In this document: positions 16,492 through 25,434 of the stretch, piece after piece | Layout: every line of letters begins with the position of its first letter | Position numbering within the stretch: the stretch's first letter is position 1 | Origin: an uncultured Dorea sp. | Lineage (GTDB): Bacteria > Bacillota > Clostridia > Lachnospirales > Lachnospiraceae | Length of the DNA: 64,000 bases | Reading direction: 5' to 3' | NCBI GenBank assembly: GCA_947652615.1 | Contig: CANTDX010000001.1 | Coordinates: forward strand, 124,001 to 188,000 | Translations under genes and position numbers: made by a program | The notes under the pieces: generated by a model | Told to the model about the DNA's origin: nothing | The model's input: only the letters and a program-made list of their open reading frames with translations | Databases searched by the model: none

Positions 16492-18870
16492 TTAGTCAAA
16501 CGACTGCTCCGTCCTCTCAATAATCTCATCCTGGAGCGGTTTGCTTAAGTTACGGAAGAAATCACTGTATCCCGCAACGCGCACGATCAGATCCTTGTAA
16601 TCCTCCGGATTATTCTGCGCATCAATCAAGGTCTGCCTGTCGATGACGTTGAACTGAATATGATGTCCGTCCATAGAGAAGTAGGACCGGATCAGGCTTG
16701 CCATATGCTCAAGGCCTTCCTCTCCTGCCACAACATCCGGTGTGAACTTCTGATTCAGCAAGGTTCCCGCCGTCGCCAGATGATCCATCTTCGCGCAGGA
16801 CTTCACAACCGCCGTAGGGCCGTTGGTATCTGCGGATTTCTCCGGGGAAATACCCTCGGATACCGGCTTATGCGCTTTTCTGCCGTTCGGTGTCGCAAGA
16901 ATCACGTCGCCGAAATACACATGACATGTGGTCGGAAGCATATCTACTCCGTATTTACCGCCCTTCATATTCGGACGCCCTGTAATGGTGCTCCTGTAGA
17001 GCTCGAATACATCCTGCATGATATCGTCGGCATAATCATCATCATTGCCGTACTTCGGAGTCTTATCATGAACCATGCGGTAGATCACATCGTACCCTTC
17101 AAAATCATGCTCCATGGCTTCGATCAGTTCTTCCATGGTGAAATTCTTCTTGTCATATACATTATATTTGATCGCAGACAGACAATCCGTGATCGTACCG
17201 ATCCCAACACCCTGGATATAATTGGTGTTGTATCTCGCACCGCCCGCATTATAATCCTTCGCGTTGGAGATGCAGTCGTTGGTCACAACGGACAGGCACG
17301 GCGCCGGCATCTCCTGCGCATATAACTGCTCGATCACGTTGTTGCCGCGCATCTTGATATCCACGATATGCTCAAGCTGCTTCTTGAAGGCTCCCCACAG
17401 CTCCTCATAGGTCTTGAAATCCTTCGCATAGCCAAGCTTCAGGCCGATCTGCTTGCCGGAATACTGATCAAATCCGTTGAACAATGTCAACTGGAACACC
17501 TTCGGAATATTCAGATATCCGGTAAGGATATAAGCTTCGCTGCCCCACGCCCCGGTCTCCACACATCCGGAGGAACCGCCGCGTCTCGCATCTTCAAGCT
17601 CCTTGCCCGCGTTCACAAGCTCCATGATCTGAGCCTCTGTATTATAGAATGCAGGCTGCCCCCAGCCTTTTCTTGATACCTCGCAGGCTCTCTTTAAGAA
17701 CTTGGCCGGAGTCTTCTTGCTGATCGTCACATTAGAGTTCGGCTGAACCAGCTTCATCTCATCCATACAATCCAGGATCAGATAGCTTACATTATTCACG
17801 CCGTTGCGCCCGTCCGGTGTCACTCCTCCGGTATTGATGTTGGCGAAATCCGTATAGGTCGCACTCTCCTTCAAGGTGATACCAACCTTGACCGGAGCAG
17901 GCTGATTGTAGAACTTCACCCACAGGCACTCCAGTAATTCTAAGGCCTTCTCGTCATCCAGGATGCCCGCTTCCACATCCCTCTCATAATACGGGTTCAG
18001 ATGTTGGTCAAGTCTTCCCGGGCTGAACGCATCCCATGGATTCAGCTCCGTGGTAACCGCCAGATGTGTGAACCAGTATAACTGGATCGCCTGCCAGAAG
18101 GTCTGAGGCTTATGCGCAGGAACCACCTCAAGATTCGCCGCGATCTCCAGAAGCTCCGCCTTCCTGGTCTCATCCGCTTCCTTTTCTGCCATCTCAAGAG
18201 CAAGCTTGCGGTAACGCTCGCCAAGAATGATCACCGCGTCGCAGGAGATATCCATCGCTTTCAGCTCTTCGCATTTATTCACCGCATCCGGATCATTGAT
18301 ATAATCCAGTGCATCCATCGTCTCTTTGATCTTCTCTTTATAATCCAGATATCCCGTCGTAAATACCTGCTCGCCGCCGCATGTATGGCCCGGCCCTCTC
18401 TGCTCCATGAATTCCGTAAACATACCCGCGCTGTAGCACTCATGCCATTCCGGCGTCATTCTCTCAAGAATCTTCTCCCGCATACTTCTTCCCGTCCAGT
18501 ACGGGATGATCTCTTCGGCCTGAAGCTTCCTGTCCTCCTCCGTCGTATGGAAGGACACCAGCTCACGCTCGCTCATGACGGTCATATCCTCCACGCTGTG
18601 GCAGCACAGCTCCGGGAATGTCGGCGACGCCTGGGGATCTCTGCCCTTCTCCCCAATAATCAGCTCTCCCTCTCCCAGATACAGCGTCTTCTTCGAGAAA
18701 TACTCCTTAAGGACCAGCGCTCTCATGACCGGGATGGAATACTTACCGTCATTCTCTTTGTAAAAATCAGTCTCAATCTTCGCTCTCTCCAGGTCAATAT
18801 GGACCGGTGTCGTCACACTGACCTCCCGTAGCTTCTGGATTCTTTCATTCATACCGCGCAGTTTCGCCAT
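16492..18870 (-). CDS. hypD: trans-4-hydroxy-L-proline dehydratase (glycyl radical enzyme)
   Basis: This 792-residue glycyl radical enzyme removes water from trans-4-hydroxy-L-proline to give 1-pyrroline-5-carboxylate. The thiyl Cys is in RRGGSSGCVETGAWGSEAY (about residue 437) and the radical Gly is in RVAGYSDFF near the C-terminus. The sequence closely resembles what I recall of Clostridioides difficile HypD, including the length, MFTEFMEQRGPGHT, INTGGV, NDDDYADDIMQ and the C-terminal DEIIERTEQSF. The C-V-E-T-G motif carries the Glu that separates HypD from pyruvate formate-lyase and choline lyase. It follows its activase after 4 bases, and proC lies nearby. This is an oxygen-sensitive cytoplasmic enzyme. 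Confidence 0.9.
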   Translation of the reverse strand: MAKLRGMNERIQKLREVSVTTPVHIDLERAKIETDFYKENDGKYSIPVMRALVLKEYFSKKTLYLGEGELIIGEKGRDPQASPTFPELCCHSVEDMTVMSERELVSFHTTEEDRKLQAEEIIPYWTGRSMREKILERMTPEWHECYSAGMFTEFMEQRGPGHTCGGEQVFTTGYLDYKEKIKETMDALDYINDPDAVNKCEELKAMDISCDAVIILGERYRKLALEMAEKEADETRKAELLEIAANLEVVPAHKPQTFWQAIQLYWFTHLAVTTELNPWDAFSPGRLDQHLNPYYERDVEAGILDDEKALELLECLWVKFYNQPAPVKVGITLKESATYTDFANINTGGVTPDGRNGVNNVSYLILDCMDEMKLVQPNSNVTISKKTPAKFLKRACEVSRKGWGQPAFYNTEAQIMELVNAGKELEDARRGGSSGCVETGAWGSEAYILTGYLNIPKVFQLTLFNGFDQYSGKQIGLKLGYAKDFKTYEELWGAFKKQLEHIVDIKMRGNNVIEQLYAQEMPAPCLSVVTNDCISNAKDYNAGGARYNTNYIQGVGIGTITDCLSAIKYNVYDKKNFTMEELIEAMEHDFEGYDVIYRMVHDKTPKYGNDDDYADDIMQDVFELYRSTITGRPNMKGGKYGVDMLPTTCHVYFGDVILATPNGRKAHKPVSEGISPEKSADTNGPTAVVKSCAKMDHLATAGTLLNQKFTPDVVAGEEGLEHMASLIRSYFSMDGHHIQFNVIDRQTLIDAQNNPEDYKDLIVRVAGYSDFFRNLSKPLQDEIIERTEQSFD

Positions 18871-18874
18871 GTCT

Positions 18875-19783
18875 TTACCCTCCTATCTTAGTGTTCGCAA
18901 ATCCGGCATCTACGAAGAGCTGTGCGAAGCTCTTCATCTCTTCCTTATCCGGCGCATGCAGATCAGTTCCCTTATATTCCATATCCAGCTTCGGATACTT
19001 GCCGCTTCCCGTATCATGGTACGGAAGCAGGTTCACCTGGGCCGGATGGATATCATGTTCTTTTAGAAACGCTATGGTCTCTCTCATATTCTTCTCATTG
19101 CCGTTCACTTCCTTGATCGTAGGAATCCGTATATAGATCCTCGCCCCGTCTCTGGCCAGACAGACCAGATTCTCAAGGATCAGCTTATTATCTGTCCCTA
19201 TGTATTCTTTGTGAAGCTCTGGATCCATCACCTTCACATCATAGAGAAATGTATTCACATAAGGAAGAAGCTCCCGAAATCTCTCATACGGAACATATCC
19301 GCAGGTGTCTATGGTGAGTGTAACGTCCTGGCGCTTTAACTCTCTCGCAACCGCCAGGATATAATCCATATCCATGGTCATGACTTCCCCGCCGGACAGC
19401 GTCACCCCGCCGCCGGAATCCTCGTAGAAGATCTGATCCTTCATAAGCTCCTTGATCAGTTCCTTCACCGTATACTCCCGTCCGACGATCTCCCTTATTC
19501 CGGCCGGACAGTAGTTCTCACACTTTCCGCATAGCGTGCAGACTTCTTTATCAAGCACAGGCCGCCCATCCTTAAGGGTGAGCGCATGGCTTGGACAGGC
19601 CTTCACACAGGCGCCGCAGCCCGTACATTGCTCCGGATCGAACTGCATCTCTCTTTCGTATCTCTGCGTCTCCGGATTATGGCACCATTCACACTTCAAC
19701 GGACACCCTTTAAAGAATACAGATGTACGGATCCCGTCTCCGTCGTGAATGGAGAACTTCTGTATATTCGTAATATTCTTCAT
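18875..19783 (-). CDS. hypE: HypD-activating radical SAM enzyme
   Basis: This 302-residue glycyl-radical-enzyme activase has the SAM cluster motif C27-P-L-K-C31-E-W-C34, two ferredoxin-like 4Fe-4S motifs (CTGCGACVKACP and CTLCGKCENYCP) and the GGE motif (LSGGEVMT). It abstracts a hydrogen from the Gly of HypD. The insert with two extra clusters is typical of the activases of non-PFL glycyl radical enzymes. It is first in the operon, behind a TTGACA/TATATT promoter and a duplicated operator. Ribosome site AGAGGAAA. Confidence 0.9.
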   Translation of the reverse strand: MKNITNIQKFSIHDGDGIRTSVFFKGCPLKCEWCHNPETQRYEREMQFDPEQCTGCGACVKACPSHALTLKDGRPVLDKEVCTLCGKCENYCPAGIREIVGREYTVKELIKELMKDQIFYEDSGGGVTLSGGEVMTMDMDYILAVARELKRQDVTLTIDTCGYVPYERFRELLPYVNTFLYDVKVMDPELHKEYIGTDNKLILENLVCLARDGARIYIRIPTIKEVNGNEKNMRETIAFLKEHDIHPAQVNLLPYHDTGSGKYPKLDMEYKGTDLHAPDKEEMKSFAQLFVDAGFANTKIGG

Positions 19784-19811
19784 AGCATTTTCCTCTCATA
19801 TGCAATCCTTC

Positions 19812-19833
19812 AGACTATAGTTTAGACTATAGT
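19812..19833. promoter_or_regulatory. duplicated ACTATAGT operator in hyp promoter
   Basis: AGACTATAGT occurs at 19812-19821 and again at 19824-19833 (12-base period). Each contains the perfect 8-bp palindrome ACTATAGT. They lie just downstream of the -10 box, a position expected for a repressor that blocks initiation or clearance. Confidence 0.6.
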
Positions 19834-19836
19834 ACA

Positions 19837-19865
19837 AATATACCATTCTACCAACATTTTGTCAA
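19837..19865 (-). promoter_or_regulatory. sigma-A promoter of the hyp operon
   Basis: On the minus strand, a consensus TTGACA (19860-19865) and TATATT (19837-19842) are separated by 17 bases. The transcript would start inside the duplicated operator. Confidence 0.85.
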
Positions 19866-19866
19866 T

Positions 19867-19900
19867 CAAAAACAGACCTGAAAACACCTTTTCAAGTCTG
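19867..19900 (-). terminator. rho-independent terminator after the DUF1848 gene
   Basis: On the minus strand, a 12-bp stem (CAGACTTGAAAA / TTTTCAGGTCTG, one wobble) is followed by TTTTTG. It is placed 34 bases beyond the DUF1848 stop and abuts the hyp promoter. Confidence 0.85.
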
Positions 19901-19933
19901 TCTGTGTAACCGTTAAGACCGCCTTATCCTGCC

Positions 19934-20878
19934 TCAGAATCCCGTATACATCCCCGGCAGATCGAACAGAGATATCTGGATATCTCTGCCTGTCACCGCA
20001 GCGCGTTCCGTCACGACCTCATCCCCCTTAAGATTCCCCACAAGCATAGGGGAATCCGGGTCATGCTGCTGATATTTGTTCCTGGCATTCTCTGGGCTTC
20101 CGGACGCATAACAATACCGGCAGCCGTGGATACAGGTATGGTACATGCCGATATCCACACTCTGCACGCACCTGCACTCCTTACGCTGCCCTGTGTCCTT
20201 CTTGAGATCCAGCCTGTATCCGGTCAGGCTGCCGATCTTCTTCTTATCAATGCACGCACTGTGTCCGATTCCGAATCTCTCGAGATTCATCTTCTCCGCG
20301 CAGGTAAATAACGGCAGCCGATATCTCCGGGCAATCTTCCCAAGCCCGCCTGCCAATTCGATGATCTCTTCTTCCTTCAATTCCGGGAACGGACAATCCT
20401 TATAAGAGTCTACGAAGCTGATAATGCATCTGGTCGTCGCATTATGAAGCCAGCCGCACATCATCTCAAACTGCTCCAGATGGTAGGCTATAGAATACTT
20501 CTTCGTAAGGATGATCGGATCAAACCGCCAATCCATGCGTTCCTTCCCAAGCCTCTCGCTCATCAGGAGAAATGTCGCCATCGATTCCGCCGTCCCCGGC
20601 AGATTCGTCTCCATATCCTCCTCATAGTCTGTGATCGTCATCTGAAAATAATATTCATAGCCCATCTCCCTGATCTCCTTGAGATACGGTAGCATTGGTT
20701 CCGGATTCTTCGTCCAGAACACGATACAGTCCACCGTCTCCGGCGATAAGAAGACACGCTTGACCTTCTTGCGGTTGTACGGATTAGGAACCAGCACCTC
20801 CCCGGCTTTCAGACGATTCACAAACCATTCCGGATACAACGCCGGAATATCCGTTCTTCTGCTTGCACTGATAATCAT
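19934..20878 (-). CDS. DUF1848 family protein
   Basis: This 314-residue protein starts MIISASRRTDIPALYPEWF, the hallmark of DUF1848, and carries a C-terminal cysteine cluster (CRCVQSVDIGMYHTCIHGCRYCYA) that resembles a radical-SAM or 4Fe-4S binding site. The N-terminal part has SPETVDCIVFWTKNPEPMLP. The function is not established; the fold is thought to be a TIM barrel related to radical SAM proteins. It follows the HD-hydrolase gene by 6 bases, so the RND permease, HD protein and DUF1848 appear to form one operon. Confidence 0.85.
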   Translation of the reverse strand: MIISASRRTDIPALYPEWFVNRLKAGEVLVPNPYNRKKVKRVFLSPETVDCIVFWTKNPEPMLPYLKEIREMGYEYYFQMTITDYEEDMETNLPGTAESMATFLLMSERLGKERMDWRFDPIILTKKYSIAYHLEQFEMMCGWLHNATTRCIISFVDSYKDCPFPELKEEEIIELAGGLGKIARRYRLPLFTCAEKMNLERFGIGHSACIDKKKIGSLTGYRLDLKKDTGQRKECRCVQSVDIGMYHTCIHGCRYCYASGSPENARNKYQQHDPDSPMLVGNLKGDEVVTERAAVTGRDIQISLFDLPGMYTGF

Positions 20879-20884
20879 ATCACA

Positions 20885-21445
20885 TCATTTCCGTTCTGTA
20901 CTGCCCAGTCCCCCAAAATTCTTCTCGATCAGCCGGCAGTATTCTTCATAGACAGCCATCCCGCCAAAACCTTCTCTCAACACATCCCGGATACCCTTGT
21001 AATACCATCCGATGATGTGCTTGTCCTTCATACGGAATCTGTTCCACAGTTCCTCACCCACGATCGGATAATCCCTGTCAATATCCCGTATGTTCGACAG
21101 CTTGTCCGCAAGCCCTACGATCTGCACTTCCCTGGGTGCATTCCTCAGATGCTCGATGGTACTCCTCTTCCTGTCCATCCAGGACCGGGACTTGTCTTCG
21201 CTCTCCTGTGCAACGATCCTGGCAACCCTCTCTGAGAACTCCTGCGCCAGAACTCTCTGCGTCACCCCTTCACAGTCCTCGATCGTGTCGTGGAGCACCG
21301 CAGCGCTGATCACCTCCTCGTCCTCTGTCATCGTCGACACGATATCCTTCACCTCCACCGGGTGAACGATATACGGACGCCCTGTCCCTTTCCTGAATTG
21401 TCCTTCGTGCGCCTTAAATGCGAATTCCACCGCTCTGTCAATCAT
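20885..21445 (-). CDS. HD-domain hydrolase, MESH1/RelA-SpoT hydrolase-like
   Basis: This 186-residue HD-domain protein has the RelA/SpoT hydrolase layout: FAFKAHEGQFRKGTGRPYIVHPVEV, AAVLHDTIEDCEG (the H-D metal motif) and LADKLSNIRDI. This is the pattern of single-domain (p)ppGpp hydrolases of the MESH1 type, which remove pyrophosphate from the alarmone. I chose the ATG at 21445 with AGAGAGG upstream; a longer start at 21475 overlaps the RND gene. A broader nucleotide phosphohydrolase role is possible. Confidence 0.75.
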   Translation of the reverse strand: MIDRAVEFAFKAHEGQFRKGTGRPYIVHPVEVKDIVSTMTEDEEVISAAVLHDTIEDCEGVTQRVLAQEFSERVARIVAQESEDKSRSWMDRKRSTIEHLRNAPREVQIVGLADKLSNIRDIDRDYPIVGEELWNRFRMKDKHIIGWYYKGIRDVLREGFGGMAVYEEYCRLIEKNFGGLGSTERK

Positions 21446-21464
21446 ACTCTTACCTCTCTTAACA

Positions 21465-24400
21465 TCACTGCTCATCTAACGGGTTCTCTTCCTCCTCTAT
21501 ACCTTCACGAAGTCGCGCCTTTTCCTTTTTATGGAATAAGTTAAATATACAGGGAACGACGACCAAAGTCAATATAGTTCCGTATATCAATCCTCCAATT
21601 GTTACAATTGCCATCGGCTGGACCATATCTGCCCCCATACCTAACCCCAGCGCCATGGTCGAAAGCCCCAGGATCGTTGTGAGCGCCGTCATGATGATCG
21701 GGCGAAGCCTCGTCACTCCCGCCTCCACAAGCGCCTCCTTCTGTTCCATACCTCCCTCGATCAGTTGGTTCGCATAATCAATGAACACAATTCCGTTATT
21801 CACGATGATACCCGACAGCATGACAAATCCGACCATCGCGATGACGCTGACCGGCATCCCTGCAGCATATAATGCGAGAAGCCCTCCGGTAAATGCAAGG
21901 GGTACGGTAAACATCACGATAAACGGCGACCGTAAGGACTGGAACTGGGCTACCATGATCAGATACATGAACACCAGGGCAAGGGCAAGCATCTTGAACA
22001 GCTCCACCATCGCCTCCATGATCGTCTCATCCTCGCCTGCCATCTTGATCTCGTATCCTTCCGGAGCGCTGTAGGAACCAAGCGCCTTCTTCACCCGGTT
22101 ACTTACCAGTCCGATATTATCTCCGTCCTTAATCTCGGCCGATACTGCCATATAACGGCTCTGATCCTTACGGCTGATCGCCTGCAAGCCCGAAGCATCC
22201 TCAAAAGAAGCGATATCTGCGAGACGTACCTCCTCCGTTGTGCCGTCCTGTTTCTGCGCCGTAACCGTCATGCCGCGCACATCTTCGCGTGTCATGCTTT
22301 CATTGGCGTCATCCAGTACATAGACATCATACTCGTGAGTATCCGTTGACAGGACCGTCGCCGTCTGGGCTTCTGACAGCTTCCCCCTTAACTCCTGGTA
22401 GACCTGGGCTACCGTAAGGCTGTGCGCTGCCGCCTTCGCTTTATCCACCGCGACTCTAAGCTCTTCCTTGTTATCCTCCGTTCCGTCAGTCACATTCTGC
22501 GTACCCTTGGTATCTTCCACGATCTTCTTGAGATCCCCGGCGATCTTCTGCAGCTTATCTAAGTCTTTTCCCCTGATCTCGATATTGATCCCGCTGCTTC
22601 CAAGAGCGCTCATATCCATATTAGACATATTTACCGTCAGCTCTCCGTCCACATCTTTGGTCACCTTCTCGATCTCTTTCTTCAATTGCTCATTCGTCAT
22701 AGACGGGCTTTCACTGGTGGTCGCATAGAAGGAAATGCTGTTCGTCTCCGCAGATCCTCCCATCATAGATGCAGAAGATAACAGACCTCCCACATCTTCG
22801 ATATCCTCTATCTCCCCCACCTTCTCCATCACTTCGTCGGCTGCTTTCGCGGTGTCCTCAAGGCTCGTTCCTTTCTCTGTCGTGAGCGTCATACTGATCT
22901 GCGTGCTCTCCATATCCGGCATAAACTGTGTTCCTCTGGTCAGCTCAAGCGCGATACTTCCCACGAACAACAGCAGCGCCCCCGCAAGCACCAGAAGCTT
23001 ATGCTCAAGCGCCGCCCGCAGGATCCTGCCGTACCGCTCTTTGATCTGCACAAAGAATCTGGACTCCTTGTTCTCCGTCTTCTTAAGCAATCCTGCCGAC
23101 ATCATCGGAACCAGCGTCAGCGCAACCGCCAGGCTGGCAAGCAAGGAATATGCGATCGTAAGCCCCATATCCACAAAGAGCTGTCTTGTGACGCCCGAGG
23201 TAAATACGATCGGAAGGAATACGCAGACGGTTGTAAGCGTAGACGCCGCGATCGCGCCTCCGACCTGCCTTGCGCCTTCGATAGCCGCTTCCTTTGCCGA
23301 TGCGCCTTCCTCGTTGCGCATCCGGTAAATATTCTCGATCACAACGATCGAATTATCTACCAGCATCCCCACTCCAAGCGCAAGGCCGGATAACGAGATG
23401 ATATTCAAGGTTACCCCTGAGAAATACATGGCAACCAACGCCGTCATAATACTGATCGGAATCGAGCAGGCTATCACAAATGTCGGCCGGATGCTCTTCA
23501 AGAAGATCAGCAGTATCACGACTGCCAGCACCGCGCCGTAAACGAGATTCTGCAATACCGAATTCACGATCAGATCTATGTAAACTCCCTGGTCCATAAG
23601 GACGACTGTGTCGATCTCCTTATTCTCCTTCTTCACCTGCTTAAGCCGCTCTAACACACGGTCGCTCACATCGCCGGTAGAATATCCGGTCTGCTTCTGG
23701 ATCATCAGCATTACACCGGCATCTCCGTTGATCTTAGCATACGTCTCATCCGCGTCATTCACCAGTTCGACACCTGCCACATCCGAGAGTTTCACAGGGT
23801 CGATCCCTTCCATGTCAATTAGTACCAGATCCTTAAGCTCTCCGATATTCTTGAACTTATCTCCGATGCGCACCAGATAGTCAATCCCCTCTTCCTCCAC
23901 ATATCCGGCAGGCATACTGAAATTCTCCGCCGTCAGGATGGTCTTCACCATATCGGCCGTCAGCATATCCGCCATACCGGCCCCTGCCGACGCGTCATTC
24001 ATGGCTGATTCCATCTGTGCCTCCTGCATCTGGATCGCCGACTGCCCCGCGGCAAGCTGCGCCGTTCCCTCTCCGATTCCGACCGCCGCCTCAAGCTGCG
24101 CCGACGCTAGCTGCCCTCTCGCCTGTGCAAGGGTCATCGCCCCCTGGTTGATCTGCTGCTGCATGGCCTCAAGCTGGCTCTTGCCCGCGGTAAGCTGATC
24201 CTTCCCCATCTGAAGCGCCTCCTCCTGCTGCTCTAGCTGGGCAACAGCCGCCGCAAGCGTTCCATGGGCCGGTCCATAGACCTCGTCGCCCACAACCGGC
24301 TCCAACTGCGCAAGCTGTGCCTCCAATTCTTCTCGCTGCTCCTCCGGAAGGTCCGGCGATTCCAGCATGCTTTTCAACTGTTCATAACCGGCTCTCGTCG

Positions 24401-25289
24401 TCTCCAACTGCGTTAACTGCGCCTGTGCCTGGATCCTTCCGGTCTGAAGCAGCGCCAAGTTCTGTGCAAGCTGCGTATCCGCCACATTCAGCTCTGCCAT
24501 CTTCTCCGTGATCTCCAACTGCGCCTGTTTGATCTCCTCGCTCTTCATGGATATCTCTGATTCCGCCTGCGCAAGACCCGATGAGGCTTGCGCCTTCCCG
24601 GATTCCAGCGCGGCCTTCCCGCTCTCCACCTGCGCCTTCGCCTCATCCAGCGCGCTTTTCGCTTCGTTGACCTTCGCCTCCATCTCGGCCTTGATCTCAT
24701 CGTTCAGCTCCGTGACCTTCTCCTCATTGACCGTGATCTCAACCTTCTCCTCGATACTTCCGGTCACCGTGACCGAAGCCACCCCTTCTACGCTCTCGAT
24801 CTCCGGGATAACTTGATCTTCAATAAGCTTGCTGGCGCCGACCGCGTCTTCTCCTTCGGCGCTGACCGCCGCAACCAGTACCGGCATCATATCCGGGTTC
24901 AGCTTCATAATAATCGGGTTCGACACCTCATCCGGCCAATAGCCCTGAATCTGGTCCAGGCTTTCGCGCATCTCTATGGTAACCGAATCCATGTTGGCTG
25001 TCTGGTCGAATTCCAGGACTACCGTGGATGCATTTTCATTGGAAACCGACTGAACGGTCTTGATGTTGCTGACCGTCGCCATGGTCTGCTCGACCGGCTT
25101 GGTCACGATCTCTTCCACCTCTTCCGGGCTTGCGCCTATGTAGGATGTCATAACGATCGCATATGGGAGATTCATGCTTGGCAGAAGATCCACGGTCATA
25201 TTGCCGAAAGATACAACTCCCAGTATGATGATAAGAACTACGCCCACTACAACGGTGTAAGGTCTTTTAACACTGAATTTTGATAGCAT
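21465..25289 (-). CDS. RND-family efflux permease with large coiled-coil insertion
   Basis: This 1274-residue membrane protein of the AcrB/HAE1 type has an N-terminal helix (YTVVVGVVLIIILGVVSFG), the helix-4 motif GLALGVGMLVDNSIVVIENIYR with the proton-relay Asp, the matching second-half motif GFVMLSGIIVNNGIVFIDYAN, and twelve helices in total. The surprise is about 270 residues inserted in the first porter region (about 195-465). This segment is almost entirely Ala/Glu/Gln/Leu/Lys heptads (AKSALDEAKAQVESGKAALE), with a short non-helical break near a Pro-rich SPDLPEEQ stretch, so it should form an antiparallel coiled coil outside the membrane. No membrane-fusion protein or outer-membrane factor lies nearby. 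The substrate is unknown. Confidence 0.9.
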   Translation of the reverse strand: MLSKFSVKRPYTVVVGVVLIIILGVVSFGNMTVDLLPSMNLPYAIVMTSYIGASPEEVEEIVTKPVEQTMATVSNIKTVQSVSNENASTVVLEFDQTANMDSVTIEMRESLDQIQGYWPDEVSNPIIMKLNPDMMPVLVAAVSAEGEDAVGASKLIEDQVIPEIESVEGVASVTVTGSIEEKVEITVNEEKVTELNDEIKAEMEAKVNEAKSALDEAKAQVESGKAALESGKAQASSGLAQAESEISMKSEEIKQAQLEITEKMAELNVADTQLAQNLALLQTGRIQAQAQLTQLETTRAGYEQLKSMLESPDLPEEQREELEAQLAQLEPVVGDEVYGPAHGTLAAAVAQLEQQEEALQMGKDQLTAGKSQLEAMQQQINQGAMTLAQARGQLASAQLEAAVGIGEGTAQLAAGQSAIQMQEAQMESAMNDASAGAGMADMLTADMVKTILTAENFSMPAGYVEEEGIDYLVRIGDKFKNIGELKDLVLIDMEGIDPVKLSDVAGVELVNDADETYAKINGDAGVMLMIQKQTGYSTGDVSDRVLERLKQVKKENKEIDTVVLMDQGVYIDLIVNSVLQNLVYGAVLAVVILLIFLKSIRPTFVIACSIPISIMTALVAMYFSGVTLNIISLSGLALGVGMLVDNSIVVIENIYRMRNEEGASAKEAAIEGARQVGGAIAASTLTTVCVFLPIVFTSGVTRQLFVDMGLTIAYSLLASLAVALTLVPMMSAGLLKKTENKESRFFVQIKERYGRILRAALEHKLLVLAGALLLFVGSIALELTRGTQFMPDMESTQISMTLTTEKGTSLEDTAKAADEVMEKVGEIEDIEDVGGLLSSASMMGGSAETNSISFYATTSESPSMTNEQLKKEIEKVTKDVDGELTVNMSNMDMSALGSSGINIEIRGKDLDKLQKIAGDLKKIVEDTKGTQNVTDGTEDNKEELRVAVDKAKAAAHSLTVAQVYQELRGKLSEAQTATVLSTDTHEYDVYVLDDANESMTREDVRGMTVTAQKQDGTTEEVRLADIASFEDASGLQAISRKDQSRYMAVSAEIKDGDNIGLVSNRVKKALGSYSAPEGYEIKMAGEDETIMEAMVELFKMLALALVFMYLIMVAQFQSLRSPFIVMFTVPLAFTGGLLALYAAGMPVSVIAMVGFVMLSGIIVNNGIVFIDYANQLIEGGMEQKEALVEAGVTRLRPIIMTALTTILGLSTMALGLGMGADMVQPMAIVTIGGLIYGTILTLVVVPCIFNLFHKKEKARLREGIEEEENPLDEQ

Positions 25290-25434
25290 GTGGAGGCCCT
25301 CTTTCTATAAAAAATAATATGTAAATCATATCACTTGGGGGTTTTATTGGCAAGAATTCCAGAGTATAATAACCACAGGAACGGTTGATTTAATAGATAA
25401 TTTATAAACATTTTGTAAACGAACGGAGATTATT

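Noticed and set aside
16660-17325. 221-codon plus-strand open frame
   Set aside because: Antisense to hypD, which is strongly supported.
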